Assembly (NCBI RefSeq): GCF_018614775.1
Contig: NZ_JAGGOF010000020.1
Location: 1-44,788 of the forward strand
Reading direction: 5' to 3'
Length of the DNA stretch: 44,788 nt
Origin: Pseudomonas fluorescens
GTDB taxonomy: Bacteria > Pseudomonadota > Gammaproteobacteria > Pseudomonadales > Pseudomonadaceae
Below, piece after piece: positions 7,383 through 15,680 of this stretch. Under the pieces are notes generated by a model. The model did no database searches and was not told the origin of the DNA. It saw only the letters and a list, made by a program, of their open reading frames with translations. The stretch's first letter is position 1. Every line of letters begins with the position of its first letter. Both the position numbers and the translations under genes were made by a program.

Positions 7383-8978
7383 ATGAACATGATCCCCCTA
7401 CGCGTAGCCATCGCCGCTGCGTTGCTGAGTGTCGCCGTTGGCGCCAGCGCCAAACCCCTGGTGGTTTGTACAGAAGCCAGCCCGGAAGGCTTCGACATGG
7501 TCCAGTACACGACTGCAGTCACTGCCGACGCCGTGGCAGAAACCATTTTCAACCGCCTGGCCGACTTCAAGCCCGGTACCACCGAAGTGATTCCGGCCCT
7601 GGCCGAATCCTGGGACATCAGCGACGACGGCCTGAGCTACACGTTCCACCTGCGCAAAGGCGTCAAGTTCCACACCACCGACTACTTCAAGCCGACCCGC
7701 GACATGAACGCCGACGATGTGGTCTGGAGCTTCCAGCGTCAGCTGGACCCGAATCACCCGTGGCACAAGCTGTCGAGCGTGGGCTTCCCCTACTTTGAAA
7801 GCATGGGCTTCAAAGAGCTGCTCAAAAGTGTCGAGAAAGTCGACGAGCACACGGTCAAGTTCACATTGACCCGCCGCGAAGCGCCGTTCCTGGCCGACAT
7901 CGCCATGGCCTTCTCCTCGATCTACCCGGCCGAATACGCCGACCAATTGCTCAAGGCGAACAAGGCCGGCGACCTCAACAGCAAGCCGGTCGGCACCGGG
8001 CCGTTCGTCTTCCAGCGCTACAACAAGGACGCCCAGGTCCGCTTCAAGGCCAACCCGGATTACTTCCGTGGCAAGCCACCGGCCGATTCGCTGATCCTGG
8101 CCATCGCCACCGACAACAACGTGCGCATGCAGAAGCTCAAGGCCAATGAATGCCAGATCGCGCTGTATCCGAAACCGGACGACATCCCGAACGTCAAGAA
8201 AGACCCGAATCTGAAGGTCGCCGAACTGGATGCGATGACCGTGTCCTACGTCGCCATGAACACCAGCCACAAATACATGAGCGACGTGCGCGTGCGCCAG
8301 GCCATCGACCTGGCCTTCGACAAGGAAGCCTACGTCAATGCACTGTTCGGCAAGGGTAATGCCACCGTGGCGGTCAACCCGTACCCGCCGACACTGCTGG
8401 GCTTCAACCACGACTTGAAGAACCCACCCCGGGACCTGGACAAGGCCCGCCAGTTGCTCAAGGACGCCGGCGTACCGGAAGGCACCGTGTTCACCCTGTT
8501 CACCCGCAACGGCGGCGGCCCGACCAACCCCAACCCGATGCTCGGCGCGCAGATGATGCAGGCGGACCTGGCGAAGGTCGGGATCAAGGTCGACATCCGC
8601 GTGATGGAATGGGGCGAGATGCTCAAGCGCGCCAAAAACGGCGAGCACGACATGGTCTCCGCCGGATGGGCGGGCGATAACGGCGACCCGGACAACTTCC
8701 TGACGCCTATGCTCAGTTGCGAAGCGGCCAAGAACGGCGAAAACTACGCGCGCTGGTGCAACGAGAAATTCCAGGCGCTGATCGACCAGGCCCGCGCCAC
8801 AGTGAACCCCGAGGAGCGCATCAAGCTCTATGAACAGGCACAGGTGATTTTCAACCAGGACCTGCCATGGATCAGCATGGCCCACACCCGCATGTTCACG
8901 GCAATGCGCAAGAACGTAGAGGGCTATGAGATTAGCCCGCTCACCACCAACAACTTTGCCACTACCCAGGTGAAGTAG
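7383..8978 (+). CDS. dppA: dipeptide ABC transporter substrate-binding protein (DppA paralogue 4)
   Basis: A 531-aa SBP family 5 protein with a 23-residue signal peptide (MNMIPLRVAIAAALL..., ending GASA). The ATG at 7383 fits because AGAGG lies 7 bases upstream; an upstream in-frame ATG at 7353 would put a non-signal extension in front and overlaps the terminator. It is the most divergent of the four: the N-terminus reads VVCTEASPEGFDMVQY, the NGDPDN motif is followed by FLTPMLSC, and the C-terminus ends NNFATTQVK rather than the SPFG...GV ending of the others. It lies directly upstream of dppB, as P. aeruginosa dppA4 does, so it is probably the core binding protein of the transporter operon. 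Confidence 0.9.
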   Translation: MNMIPLRVAIAAALLSVAVGASAKPLVVCTEASPEGFDMVQYTTAVTADAVAETIFNRLADFKPGTTEVIPALAESWDISDDGLSYTFHLRKGVKFHTTDYFKPTRDMNADDVVWSFQRQLDPNHPWHKLSSVGFPYFESMGFKELLKSVEKVDEHTVKFTLTRREAPFLADIAMAFSSIYPAEYADQLLKANKAGDLNSKPVGTGPFVFQRYNKDAQVRFKANPDYFRGKPPADSLILAIATDNNVRMQKLKANECQIALYPKPDDIPNVKKDPNLKVAELDAMTVSYVAMNTSHKYMSDVRVRQAIDLAFDKEAYVNALFGKGNATVAVNPYPPTLLGFNHDLKNPPRDLDKARQLLKDAGVPEGTVFTLFTRNGGGPTNPNPMLGAQMMQADLAKVGIKVDIRVMEWGEMLKRAKNGEHDMVSAGWAGDNGDPDNFLTPMLSCEAAKNGENYARWCNEKFQALIDQARATVNPEERIKLYEQAQVIFNQDLPWISMAHTRMFTAMRKNVEGYEISPLTTNNFATTQVK

Positions 8979-8988
8979 ATAAGAAAGC

Positions 8989-9021
8989 GTCCGGCATCCC
9001 TTGACCCAAGGGCTGTCGGAC
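8989..9021 (+). terminator. intra-operon hairpin between dppA4 and dppB
   Basis: GTCCGG...CCCTT pairs with AAGGG...CGGAC around a short loop. No T run follows, so this is more likely a processing or mRNA-stability hairpin than a full terminator. Such elements between binding-protein and permease genes often allow more binding protein than permease to be made. Confidence 0.55.
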
Positions 9022-9053
9022 ATGCCTAACCGGCTGATGAGGTACACCTGAAG

Positions 9054-10064
9054 ATGTTTAGTTTTATTGCCCGCCGACTGGGATTATTGATCCCTACGTT
9101 CTTCGGCATCACCTTGCTGACCTTCGCGTTGATTCGCATGATCCCCGGCGACCCCGTGGAAGTGATGATGGGCGAACGTCGGGTCGATCCCGAAATGCAT
9201 GCTCAGGCAATGGAACGCCTTGGCCTGAATAAACCGCTGTATGCCCAATACCTGGACTACATCGGCAAACTGGCCCACGGCGACCTCGGCGAATCGCTGC
9301 GTACCCGTGAAAGCGTATGGACCGAATTCAGCTCCCTGTTTCCCGCGACCCTGGAACTGTCCATGGCCGCCCTGTTGTTCGCCGGTATCCTGGGCCTGCT
9401 GGCCGGGGTGATCGCGGCACTCAAGCGAGGATCCCTGTTCGACCATGGGGTGATGGGCATCTCCCTGGCGGGTTATTCGATGCCGATCTTCTGGTGGGGC
9501 CTGATCCTGATCATGTTCTTTTCGGTGTCCCTGGGCTGGACCCCGGTGTCGGGGCGCATCGATTTGCTCTACGACATCGAGCCACGAACCGGCTTCATGC
9601 TGATCGACACGCTGCTGGCCGATGAGCCGGGCGCGTTCCTCGATGCCCTGCACCACCTGATCCTCCCGGCCATCGTGCTGGGCACCATTCCGCTGGCGGT
9701 GATCGCGCGCATGACCCGCTCCTCGATGCTCGAAGTGCTGCGCGAAGACTACATCCGCACCGCCAAGGCCAAGGGCCTGTCGCCTTCGCGGGTGGTGTTC
9801 GTGCATGGCCTGCGCAACGCGCTGATTCCGGTGCTGACCGTGGTCGGCCTGCAAGTCGGCACGCTGCTGGCCGGTGCGGTCCTGACCGAAACGATCTTCT
9901 CCTGGCCGGGCATCGGCAAGTGGCTGATCGAAGCCATCGGCGCCCGGGACTATCCTGTAGTGCAGAACGGCATCCTGTTAATCGCCTGCCTGGTGATTCT
10001 GGTCAACTTCGTCGTGGACATCCTCTACGGCTTTGCCAACCCACGCATCCGTCACCAGCGCTGA
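9054..10064 (+). CDS. dppB: dipeptide ABC transporter permease DppB
   Basis: A 336-aa inner-membrane permease of the binding-protein-dependent transport family. The N-terminal helix (FIARRLGLLIPTFFGITLL) is typical of DppB/OppB, followed by a periplasmic region with the IPGDP motif and further hydrophobic segments. The cytoplasmic coupling (EAA-type) loop appears around residues 225-255 (LREDYIRTAKAKGLSPSRV). It pairs with DppC to form the translocation channel. The next gene begins 10 bases after its stop, indicating one operon. Confidence 0.95.
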   Translation: MFSFIARRLGLLIPTFFGITLLTFALIRMIPGDPVEVMMGERRVDPEMHAQAMERLGLNKPLYAQYLDYIGKLAHGDLGESLRTRESVWTEFSSLFPATLELSMAALLFAGILGLLAGVIAALKRGSLFDHGVMGISLAGYSMPIFWWGLILIMFFSVSLGWTPVSGRIDLLYDIEPRTGFMLIDTLLADEPGAFLDALHHLILPAIVLGTIPLAVIARMTRSSMLEVLREDYIRTAKAKGLSPSRVVFVHGLRNALIPVLTVVGLQVGTLLAGAVLTETIFSWPGIGKWLIEAIGARDYPVVQNGILLIACLVILVNFVVDILYGFANPRIRHQR

Positions 10065-10074
10065 GATCAAAACC

Positions 10075-10986
10075 ATGAGTACTCCAACTACCGCGGTAGC
10101 AGTCGATCAAAGCCTGCTCTACCCGTCCCCGTACAAAGAATTCTGGCAGGCGTTTTCCCGCAACAAGGGCGCCGTGGCCGGGTTGCTGTTCATGATCCTG
10201 GTGGTGTTCTGCGCGATTTTCGCACCCTGGGTGGCCCCCCACGACCCGAGCGAACAGTACCGCGACTTCCTGCTGACGCCGCCGGCCTGGCTGGAAGGCG
10301 GACAGATGCAATTTCTGCTCGGCACCGATGAACTGGGCCGCGACCTGCTGTCGCGCCTGATCCAGGGGTCGCGCCTGTCGCTGCTGATCGGCTTGTCGTC
10401 GGTGGTGATGTCGCTGATCCCGGGCATCCTGCTGGGGCTGTTCGCCGGGTTCTTCCCGCGCATCCTCGGCCCGACCATCATGCGCCTGATGGACATCATG
10501 CTGGCCCTGCCCTCGCTGCTGCTGGCCGTGGCAATCGTCGCCATCCTCGGCCCAGGCCTGATCAACACCGTGATCGCCATCGCCATCGTGTCGCTGCCGT
10601 CCTACGTGCGCCTGACCCGCGCCGCGGTCATGGGTGAACTGAACCGCGACTACGTGACCGCTGCCCGCCTGGCCGGTGCCGGCCTGCCGCGCCTGATGTT
10701 CATCACCGTGCTGCCCAACTGCATGGCGCCGCTGATCGTCCAGGCGACCCTGAGCTTTTCCTCGGCGATCCTCGATGCCGCCGCCCTGGGCTTCCTCGGC
10801 CTCGGCGTCCAGCCGCCTACCCCGGAGTGGGGCACCATGCTCGCCTCGGCCCGCGACTACATCGAACGTGCCTGGTGGGTCGTGAGCCTGCCTGGCTTGA
10901 CCATTTTGCTCAGCGTGCTGGCAATCAACCTGATGGGCGACGGGCTGCGCGATGCGCTGGACCCGAAACTCAAGAATGCCGCCTGA
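10075..10986 (+). CDS. dppC: dipeptide ABC transporter permease DppC
   Basis: A 303-aa permease, partner of DppB. The ATG at 10075 is chosen because an upstream in-frame ATG at 10033 lies inside dppB and would add an unrelated 14-residue tail. The N-terminal cytoplasmic part ([20 protein letters not shown]) leads into the first membrane segment, a large periplasmic loop with [17 protein letters not shown] (a DppC/OppC signature) follows, and a coupling loop [18 protein letters not shown] lies in the C-terminal half. dppD starts 10 bases after the stop. Confidence 0.95.
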   Translation: MSTPTTAVAVDQSLLYPSPYKEFWQAFSRNKGAVAGLLFMILVVFCAIFAPWVAPHDPSEQYRDFLLTPPAWLEGGQMQFLLGTDELGRDLLSRLIQGSRLSLLIGLSSVVMSLIPGILLGLFAGFFPRILGPTIMRLMDIMLALPSLLLAVAIVAILGPGLINTVIAIAIVSLPSYVRLTRAAVMGELNRDYVTAARLAGAGLPRLMFITVLPNCMAPLIVQATLSFSSAILDAAALGFLGLGVQPPTPEWGTMLASARDYIERAWWVVSLPGLTILLSVLAINLMGDGLRDALDPKLKNAA

Positions 10987-10996
10987 GGAGATTCCC

Positions 10997-11965
10997 ATGT
11001 CACTGTTAGAAATCAAGAATCTCAACGTCCGCTTTGGCGACGCCACCGCCGTGCCGGTGGTCGACGGCCTGGACCTGAGCGTGGAAAAAGGCGAAGTACT
11101 GGCGATCGTCGGCGAATCGGGCTCGGGTAAATCCGTGACCATGATGGCGCTGATGGGCCTGATCGAGCACCCCGGCATCGTCACCGCCGATGCGCTGAAC
11201 TTCGACGGCAAGAACATGCTCAAGCTGAGCAACCGCCAGCGTCGGCAGATCGTCGGCAAAGACCTGGCGATGGTCTTCCAGGACCCGATGACCGCCCTGA
11301 ACCCCAGCTACACCGTAGGCTTCCAGATCGAAGAAGTGCTGCGCCTGCACCTGAAGATGTCCGGCAAGGCCGCTCGCAAGCGCGCCATCGAACTGCTGGA
11401 GAAAGTCGAGATCCCGGGCGCCGCCAGCCGCATGGACGCCTACCCGCATCAATTGTCCGGCGGCATGAGCCAGCGCGTGGCGATTGCCATGGCGATTGCC
11501 GGCGAGCCGAAGCTGCTGATCGCCGACGAACCGACCACCGCCCTGGACGTGACCATCCAGGCGCAGATCATGGACCTGCTGCTGGCCCTGCAAAAAGAGC
11601 AGGACATGGGCCTGGTGCTGATCACCCACGACCTCGCCGTGGTGGCCGAAACCGCCCAGCGCGTCTGCGTGATGTACGCCGGCCAAGCCGTGGAAGTGGG
11701 CCAGGTTCCGCAGCTGTTCGACATCCCGGCCCACCCGTACAGCGAAGCGCTGCTGGCGGCAATTCCCGAGCACAGCATGGGCGCCGAGCGCCTGGCGACG
11801 CTGCCGGGCATCGTTCCCGGTCGCTACGACCGACCGCAAGGCTGCCTGCTGTCGCCGCGCTGTCCGTACGTGCGGGACAACTGCCGTCAACAACGCCCTG
11901 CCCTTGACCCGAAAACCGCCAGCCTCGCCCGCTGCTTCTACCCGCTGAACCAGGAGGTGGCGTGA
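10997..11965 (+). CDS. dppD: dipeptide ABC transporter ATP-binding protein DppD
   Basis: A 322-aa ATPase. Walker A GESGSGKS is at residues 39-46, the Q-loop at VFQDP, the ABC signature LSGGMSQR at 153-160 and Walker B LLIADEP at 173-179, followed by an ITHD switch histidine. The C-terminal oligopeptide-transporter extension has four cysteines in the pattern C-x6-C-x6-C-x16-C, the type of cluster that coordinates a 4Fe-4S centre in related Dpp/Opp ATPases. The start at 10997 is set by GAGGAG 6 bases upstream. The stop overlaps the dppF start as TGATG, which suggests translational coupling of the two ATPases. Confidence 0.95.
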   Translation: MSLLEIKNLNVRFGDATAVPVVDGLDLSVEKGEVLAIVGESGSGKSVTMMALMGLIEHPGIVTADALNFDGKNMLKLSNRQRRQIVGKDLAMVFQDPMTALNPSYTVGFQIEEVLRLHLKMSGKAARKRAIELLEKVEIPGAASRMDAYPHQLSGGMSQRVAIAMAIAGEPKLLIADEPTTALDVTIQAQIMDLLLALQKEQDMGLVLITHDLAVVAETAQRVCVMYAGQAVEVGQVPQLFDIPAHPYSEALLAAIPEHSMGAERLATLPGIVPGRYDRPQGCLLSPRCPYVRDNCRQQRPALDPKTASLARCFYPLNQEVA

Positions 11966-12945
11966 TGGCCGTCGTACTTACCGCCCGTGACCTGACCCGT
12001 CATTACGAAGTGTCCCGTGGCATGTTCAAGGGCAATGCGACCGTACGCGCCCTCAACGGTGTGTCGTTCGAGCTCGAGGCCGGCAAGACCCTGGCCGTGG
12101 TGGGCGAATCCGGTTGCGGCAAATCCACCCTCGCCCGGGCCCTGACGCTGATCGAGGAGCCGTCCTCCGGCTCCCTGAAAATCGCCGGGCAGGAAGTGGC
12201 CGGTGCCAACAAGGCCGAACGCAAGCAACTGCGCAAAGACGTGCAGATGGTCTTCCAGAGCCCCTACGCGTCGCTGAACCCACGACAGAAAGTCGGCGAC
12301 CAATTGGCCGAGCCGCTGCTCATCAACACCAACCTGTCGGCGACCGAGCGGCGGGAAAAAGTCCAGGCAATGATGAAGCAGGTGGGTTTGCGCCCCGAGC
12401 ATTACCAGCGCTACCCGCATATGTTCTCTGGCGGCCAGCGCCAGCGCATCGCCCTGGCGCGCGCCATGATGTTGCAACCCAAGGTGCTGGTGGCGGACGA
12501 ACCGACGTCGGCTCTGGACGTGTCGATCCAGGCCCAGGTGCTGAACCTGTTCATGGACCTGCAGCAGGAATTCAACACCGCCTACGTGTTCATCTCCCAC
12601 AACCTGGCGGTGGTGCAACACGTCGCCGATGACGTGATGGTGATGTACCTCGGCCGCCCGGTGGAAATGGGCCCCAACGAGAACATCTACAGCCGCCCGC
12701 TGCACCCGTACACCCAGGCGCTGCTGTCCGCCACGCCGACCATCCACCCGGACCCGAACAAGCCGAAGATCAAGATCGTCGGCGAACTGCCCAACCCGCT
12801 CAACCCACCGTCCGGCTGCGCCTTCCACAAACGCTGCCCGTACGCGACCGAGCGTTGCAAGACCGAAGAGCCAGCCTTGCGTCCACTGGATAATCGGCTG
12901 GTGGCGTGCCACTACGCCGAGCAGTTCCTCGACGGCGCGGCGTAA
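11965..12945 (+). CDS. dppF: dipeptide ABC transporter ATP-binding protein DppF
   Basis: A 326-aa ATPase, partner of DppD. Walker A GESGCGKST is at residues 47-55, the signature FSGGQRQR at 154-161, Walker B VLVADEP at 174-180 and the switch histidine in ISHN. The C-terminal region again carries four cysteines (GCAFHKRCPYATERC and a later ACHY), the probable Fe-S ligands. AGGAGG lies 7 bases before the ATG at 11965; the GTG directly before it (11962) is also in frame but less likely. It is the last gene of the dpp operon; a hairpin follows at 12959-12986. Confidence 0.95.
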   Translation: MAVVLTARDLTRHYEVSRGMFKGNATVRALNGVSFELEAGKTLAVVGESGCGKSTLARALTLIEEPSSGSLKIAGQEVAGANKAERKQLRKDVQMVFQSPYASLNPRQKVGDQLAEPLLINTNLSATERREKVQAMMKQVGLRPEHYQRYPHMFSGGQRQRIALARAMMLQPKVLVADEPTSALDVSIQAQVLNLFMDLQQEFNTAYVFISHNLAVVQHVADDVMVMYLGRPVEMGPNENIYSRPLHPYTQALLSATPTIHPDPNKPKIKIVGELPNPLNPPSGCAFHKRCPYATERCKTEEPALRPLDNRLVACHYAEQFLDGAA

Positions 12946-12958
12946 TACCCGCTAAACC

Positions 12959-12986
12959 GTGGCGACGGAGCTTGCTCCCTCGCCAC
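12959..12986. repeat. REP-like hairpin after dppF, probable terminator
   Basis: GTGGCGACGGAGC and GCTCCCTCGCCAC form a near-perfect hairpin, followed by GAGCTTTTCTTTG. The same arms recur in the repeat at 13658-13747, so this is a single REP unit that probably also ends dpp transcription. Confidence 0.6.
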
Positions 12987-13002
12987 GAGCTTTTCTTTGT
13001 TT

Positions 13003-13033
13003 GATTGTTCCCGCGCTCAACGTGGGAATAATC
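13003..13033. terminator. imperfect inverted repeat between convergent genes
   Basis: GATTGTTCCCGCG and CGTGGGAATAATC flank a 5-base loop between the end of dppF and the end of the minus-strand gene at 13042. The sequence resembles the second REP family here (GTTCCCACGC/GCGTGGGAAC). A terminator role for the minus-strand gene is possible but not clear. Confidence 0.4.
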
Positions 13034-13041
13034 AAAACCTA

Positions 13042-13509
13042 CTAATCTTTGCGGAAGGGAAATTGCCTGCGCATGCCCCGGCCCCAAGGCGAGGCACCGG
13101 TGAGCCTGCCTTCGCCTTTTATCCAGATAGTTGCCCCATCGACGCTGACTTCAAAGCTGAACTGGATCGCCGCGTACCATTGCTGGAGGTCAGGGGAACT
13201 GAAGTCCACTTGCTCCTGGGTAATGGTTCCGCCCTGCCAATCCATGGTCCGCTCGCCAGCGATCTCGTAATAGGCCCCAGCACCTTCCACTGAAGGAAAC
13301 CGATAGACTTTCTGCACCTGATCACGCTCAGGAAGGTAAAAGGTCAGGTGCCTTTCAAGACCATCGAGCGCCACCCAGCCGGCCTGAATCACAAAATCCT
13401 CACTGTCCGCGTCAGCCATCAACGTCAGCATTGTCGAATCAAATGCGACGTCTCCCACCCAGCCCTGCAGATAGCCTGTCGCCTTGACAGATGGATCGAT
13501 GGTTTTCAT
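13042..13509 (-). CDS. unrecognised 155-aa protein
   Basis: A 155-aa protein, MKTIDPSVKATGYLQGWVGD..., that I do not recognise. It has no signal peptide and no membrane segment. It is rich in aromatic residues and alternating hydrophobic positions (QFSFEVSVDGATIWIKGEG near the C-terminus), suggesting a compact beta-rich soluble fold. The C-terminus is basic (RGMRRQFPFRKD). It stands alone between the dpp operon and a REP element. A GGGAGAGC stretch lies 6-8 bases before the ATG at 13507-13509. The reading frame is well conserved in codon use, so I take it as real; the function is unknown. Confidence 0.7.
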   Translation of the reverse strand: MKTIDPSVKATGYLQGWVGDVAFDSTMLTLMADADSEDFVIQAGWVALDGLERHLTFYLPERDQVQKVYRFPSVEGAGAYYEIAGERTMDWQGGTITQEQVDFSSPDLQQWYAAIQFSFEVSVDGATIWIKGEGRLTGASPWGRGMRRQFPFRKD

Positions 13510-13657
13510 TTTGCTCTCCCGCCTCGGATGATCAGCCAGTAGACGACTCTCTCTTTGACTTATAAAAGCGGGTGCCGCGATCGTCTACTGTCAGGCCTGA
13601 CAGGTCACCGTCGCTGGCTGCTCGACAACGGCAGAAGCATGTCACTGCACTAAAAAC

Positions 13658-13747
13658 GTGGCGAGGGAGCTTGCTCCCGCTGGGTTGCGAAGCGGCCCCT
13701 TTTTGGGAACTGCTATGCAGTCCGGCGGGAGCAAGCTCCCTCGCCAC
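13658..13747. repeat. REP doublet (REPIN-like), GTGGCGAGGGAGC family
   Basis: Two inverted copies of GTGGCGAGGGAGCTTGCTCC (13658 onward and, reversed, ending at 13747) enclose a spacer, the classical Pseudomonas REPIN arrangement. The arms match the single unit at 12959-12986. Confidence 0.8.
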
Positions 13748-13769
13748 AATTTTTTCTGAGCGGTAAAGG

Positions 13770-14018
13770 CTACGTCTGGCTATCGCCTTCTTCGTCGCCC
13801 TCATCCCCGTCGTCGGTGTCCGGATGGTCGATCGTCGAATCGTCATCGTCCTGGTCGCCCGGCTCTTCAGTCGCGGCCAACATCATCGCGCCCTGCACCA
13901 CCTGCCCGCTCGACGCGTGTTGTTCATGCTCGGTGCACTCTGCCCAAGCCGCTGACGAACCGAGGGATAACATCACCAAGACCTTTAGCAAAAACATCAT
14001 GCGTAGCAGCTTGTTCAT
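13770..14018 (-). CDS. small exported acidic protein, function unknown
   Basis: An 82-aa protein. Residues 1-26 (MNKLLRMMFLLKVLVM..., ending AAWA) are a clear signal peptide. The mature part is short (about 56 residues) and its last 30 residues are extremely acidic, with runs of Asp and Glu (DQDDDDSTIDHPDTDDGDEGDE). The ATG at 14018 is chosen because GAAGGAAA lies 7-9 bases upstream and the signal peptide starts there; a longer frame to 14063 has no such support. The acidic tail could bind divalent cations in the periplasm, but this is a guess from composition. I do not recognise a family. Confidence 0.6.
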   Translation of the reverse strand: MNKLLRMMFLLKVLVMLSLGSSAAWAECTEHEQHASSGQVVQGAMMLAATEEPGDQDDDDSTIDHPDTDDGDEGDEEGDSQT

Positions 14019-14340
14019 TGCCGATTTCCTTCTTTCTGAGTGAAACACGGACGGGCCTTCCAACAGCGCCGGTTCTCAGATAGGACGCTACAAACCCCAT
14101 AGAAATGCCATGGTCGACAGATTGGTTTTGAATAAGGGTTATTTCCAATGTTATGCACCGCCCCTGTGGGAGCGAGCCTGCTCGCGATGACGGCGGCACA
14201 TCCAACAGAGAGAGTGACTGCCCCACCGCTATCGCGAGCAGGCTCGCTCCCACAGGGATTTACGCGGCCGGTGCATCGAGTGACAACAAATAAACCCGCT
14301 GCCTGGTGTCCGGAGAGTTTGCACACTCGGGAAGTCCATT
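14019..14340. other. intergenic region with a REPIN
   Basis: A 322-base gap between the acidic protein gene and the Rhs-core gene. It contains the REP doublet at 14164-14256 and the upstream region of the acidic protein gene. I see no further gene, and in particular no obvious small immunity gene directly after the Rhs-core gene. Confidence 0.6.
14164..14256. repeat. REP doublet (REPIN), CTGTGGGAGCGAGCCTGCTCGC family
   Basis: An arm TGTGGGAGCGAGCCTGCTCG and its inverted partner CGAGCAGGCTCGCTCCCACA enclose a spacer of about 45 bases. The same family occurs at 30275, 32990, 34736 and 42480. Confidence 0.9.
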
Positions 14341-15420
14341 TCAGAATTCCCCTTGCCGCACCTCGCGCTTATAGCTTTCTCTTATACGGTTCAGCTCAGT
14401 TGTTATACCTATCTTCCTTTGAAAGGCATTTTCTGGGTCAATCCACTTATTGTTGTGATTAACCCTACCTCCACGTCGTTCAAACGCCCGTTCGGCGCGG
14501 GCAAGATCTCCCTCAGCTAATTCTAAAGCCCCCCGAAGCCTTTCAACTCGCGGATCAGAGTTCATCAGGTTGTCTACTGCTGTTTTTCTTGCAGCAGCGG
14601 CGTCTAACTCTCGTTGTTTGGCCGCCTGTTTTGCCAAAATTTTTTGGTCCCTGGCGATCATATTTGCGTTATGTTTTTTGGCCAGTTCAACGATTTTTTC
14701 TTGCGTAAACCCGTTTCCTCGGGGGAAGCGGCCCGCACGTTCAAAGGTATCGTTGACAGATGTCCTTGCATAAATTTTGAACTGGGTCGTGGAGGACTTC
14801 ACTCGGGCATATTGACCAACGTTCTGCATCACCGGACTCTTCCGTCCAGCAAGATTAGCTATACCCTTGAAGAGCGACATCCAGGAATGCCCAGACGGAT
14901 CCGTCCTGTTAACCGGGTCGCCCGCACAATACGCATAGGCATTAATACCCCCGTCGCCAAACGGGCTTCGGTTGTCCGGGCTATTAAAGCGCATCAGCAC
15001 CGTATTAAAAGCACGGTAACCATTGCCCAACAAATAGAAACCGCTGTTTCTATCGGGACGCTCTCCATTAAAACCCAATACCCGCTGCGTGGATTTTTCG
15101 ACAGGGCTGTGGCCGAACGGGGTGTACGCCGTCGTTTCAGGCGCTGCCTCGTTCGCCCTTAGGTTGAGAAGGGGCGAGCGTTTGTCATCATGGGCGATCA
15201 ACAGGGTTTCCTGGGCGCCCTCGTTCGTGGTCTGTTGGGCGAGGACAGCGCTTTCGGCTTCAAATACCGTACGTTCGGTATCGCCCGCTAGTTCAGTAGC
15301 GACACGGTCGCCGCGGTAAAATATCTGGACGCGCGTATCGTCCGAATTTTTGGTGTGTGTATGCCGATCAAGCGGGTCATAGCTATAGATAACCTGAACA
15401 CGTTCTTCTTTTGAAGACAT
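14341..15420 (-). CDS. orphan Rhs-core protein with variable C-terminal tip
   Basis: A 359-aa protein (ATG at 15420; an in-frame GTG at 15429 is the alternative). The first ~180 residues match the short stand-alone RHS repeat-associated core proteins common in plant-associated Pseudomonas: SYDPLDR near the N-terminus, YTPFGHSP, LGFNGERPD, YLLGNGYRAFN, LMRFNSPD, NAYAYCAGDPVNRTDPSGH. After this DPSGH boundary (about residue 180) the remaining ~180 residues are a different, charged, helical domain (many Lys, Arg, Glu, Ala) that I cannot assign. In Rhs proteins this position carries a toxin domain. The part of the gene coding for the tip is visibly richer in A and T than its surroundings, consistent with acquisition. 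No cognate immunity gene is evident next to it. Confidence 0.75.
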   Translation of the reverse strand: MSSKEERVQVIYSYDPLDRHTHTKNSDDTRVQIFYRGDRVATELAGDTERTVFEAESAVLAQQTTNEGAQETLLIAHDDKRSPLLNLRANEAAPETTAYTPFGHSPVEKSTQRVLGFNGERPDRNSGFYLLGNGYRAFNTVLMRFNSPDNRSPFGDGGINAYAYCAGDPVNRTDPSGHSWMSLFKGIANLAGRKSPVMQNVGQYARVKSSTTQFKIYARTSVNDTFERAGRFPRGNGFTQEKIVELAKKHNANMIARDQKILAKQAAKQRELDAAAARKTAVDNLMNSDPRVERLRGALELAEGDLARAERAFERRGGRVNHNNKWIDPENAFQRKIGITTELNRIRESYKREVRQGEF

Positions 15421-15632
15421 GGCGATCACCGCAACATGGAGACGTGCCGGGATATATAGCTTAGTTGGCTGCCTTCAGCCACTAGCAGAACTGTTAGGTT
15501 CTGCACGGAATCCACTGAAGTTCTGACACCCATAAAAATGCATCGCCACCCATGCCAGAGTTGCCCAATAGCAAAAAGGCAGCACGCATCTTGTTGCGGA
15601 TGACTGGGCTAAAACAACTTTTTCGCCCCCAC

Positions 15633-15663
15633 AAAAAACCCGCGGCTTTCGCAGCGGGTTTTC
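15633..15663 (-). terminator. rho-independent terminator of prfC
   Basis: AAAACCCGC...GCGGGTTTT hairpin (CCCGCGGCTTTCGCAGCGGG region) with A runs on the plus strand, that is, T runs when read on the minus strand. It lies 17 bases beyond the prfC stop. Confidence 0.8.
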
Positions 15664-15680
15664 GGTTTGACACTTGATGC

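Noticed and set aside
13532..13846. A 104-codon minus-strand frame across 13658-13747
   Set aside because: Much of it is the translated REP doublet, and it overlaps the better supported acidic exported protein gene.
12959..14256. Closely spaced palindromic repeats that could suggest a CRISPR array
   Set aside because: Repeats are inverted pairs with unequal spacing, not direct repeats with constant spacers, and no cas genes are near.
14015..14462. Several short frames on both strands between the acidic protein and the Rhs gene
   Set aside because: They read through the REPIN or the Rhs C-terminus; none has a ribosome-binding site, so none is offered as an immunity gene.
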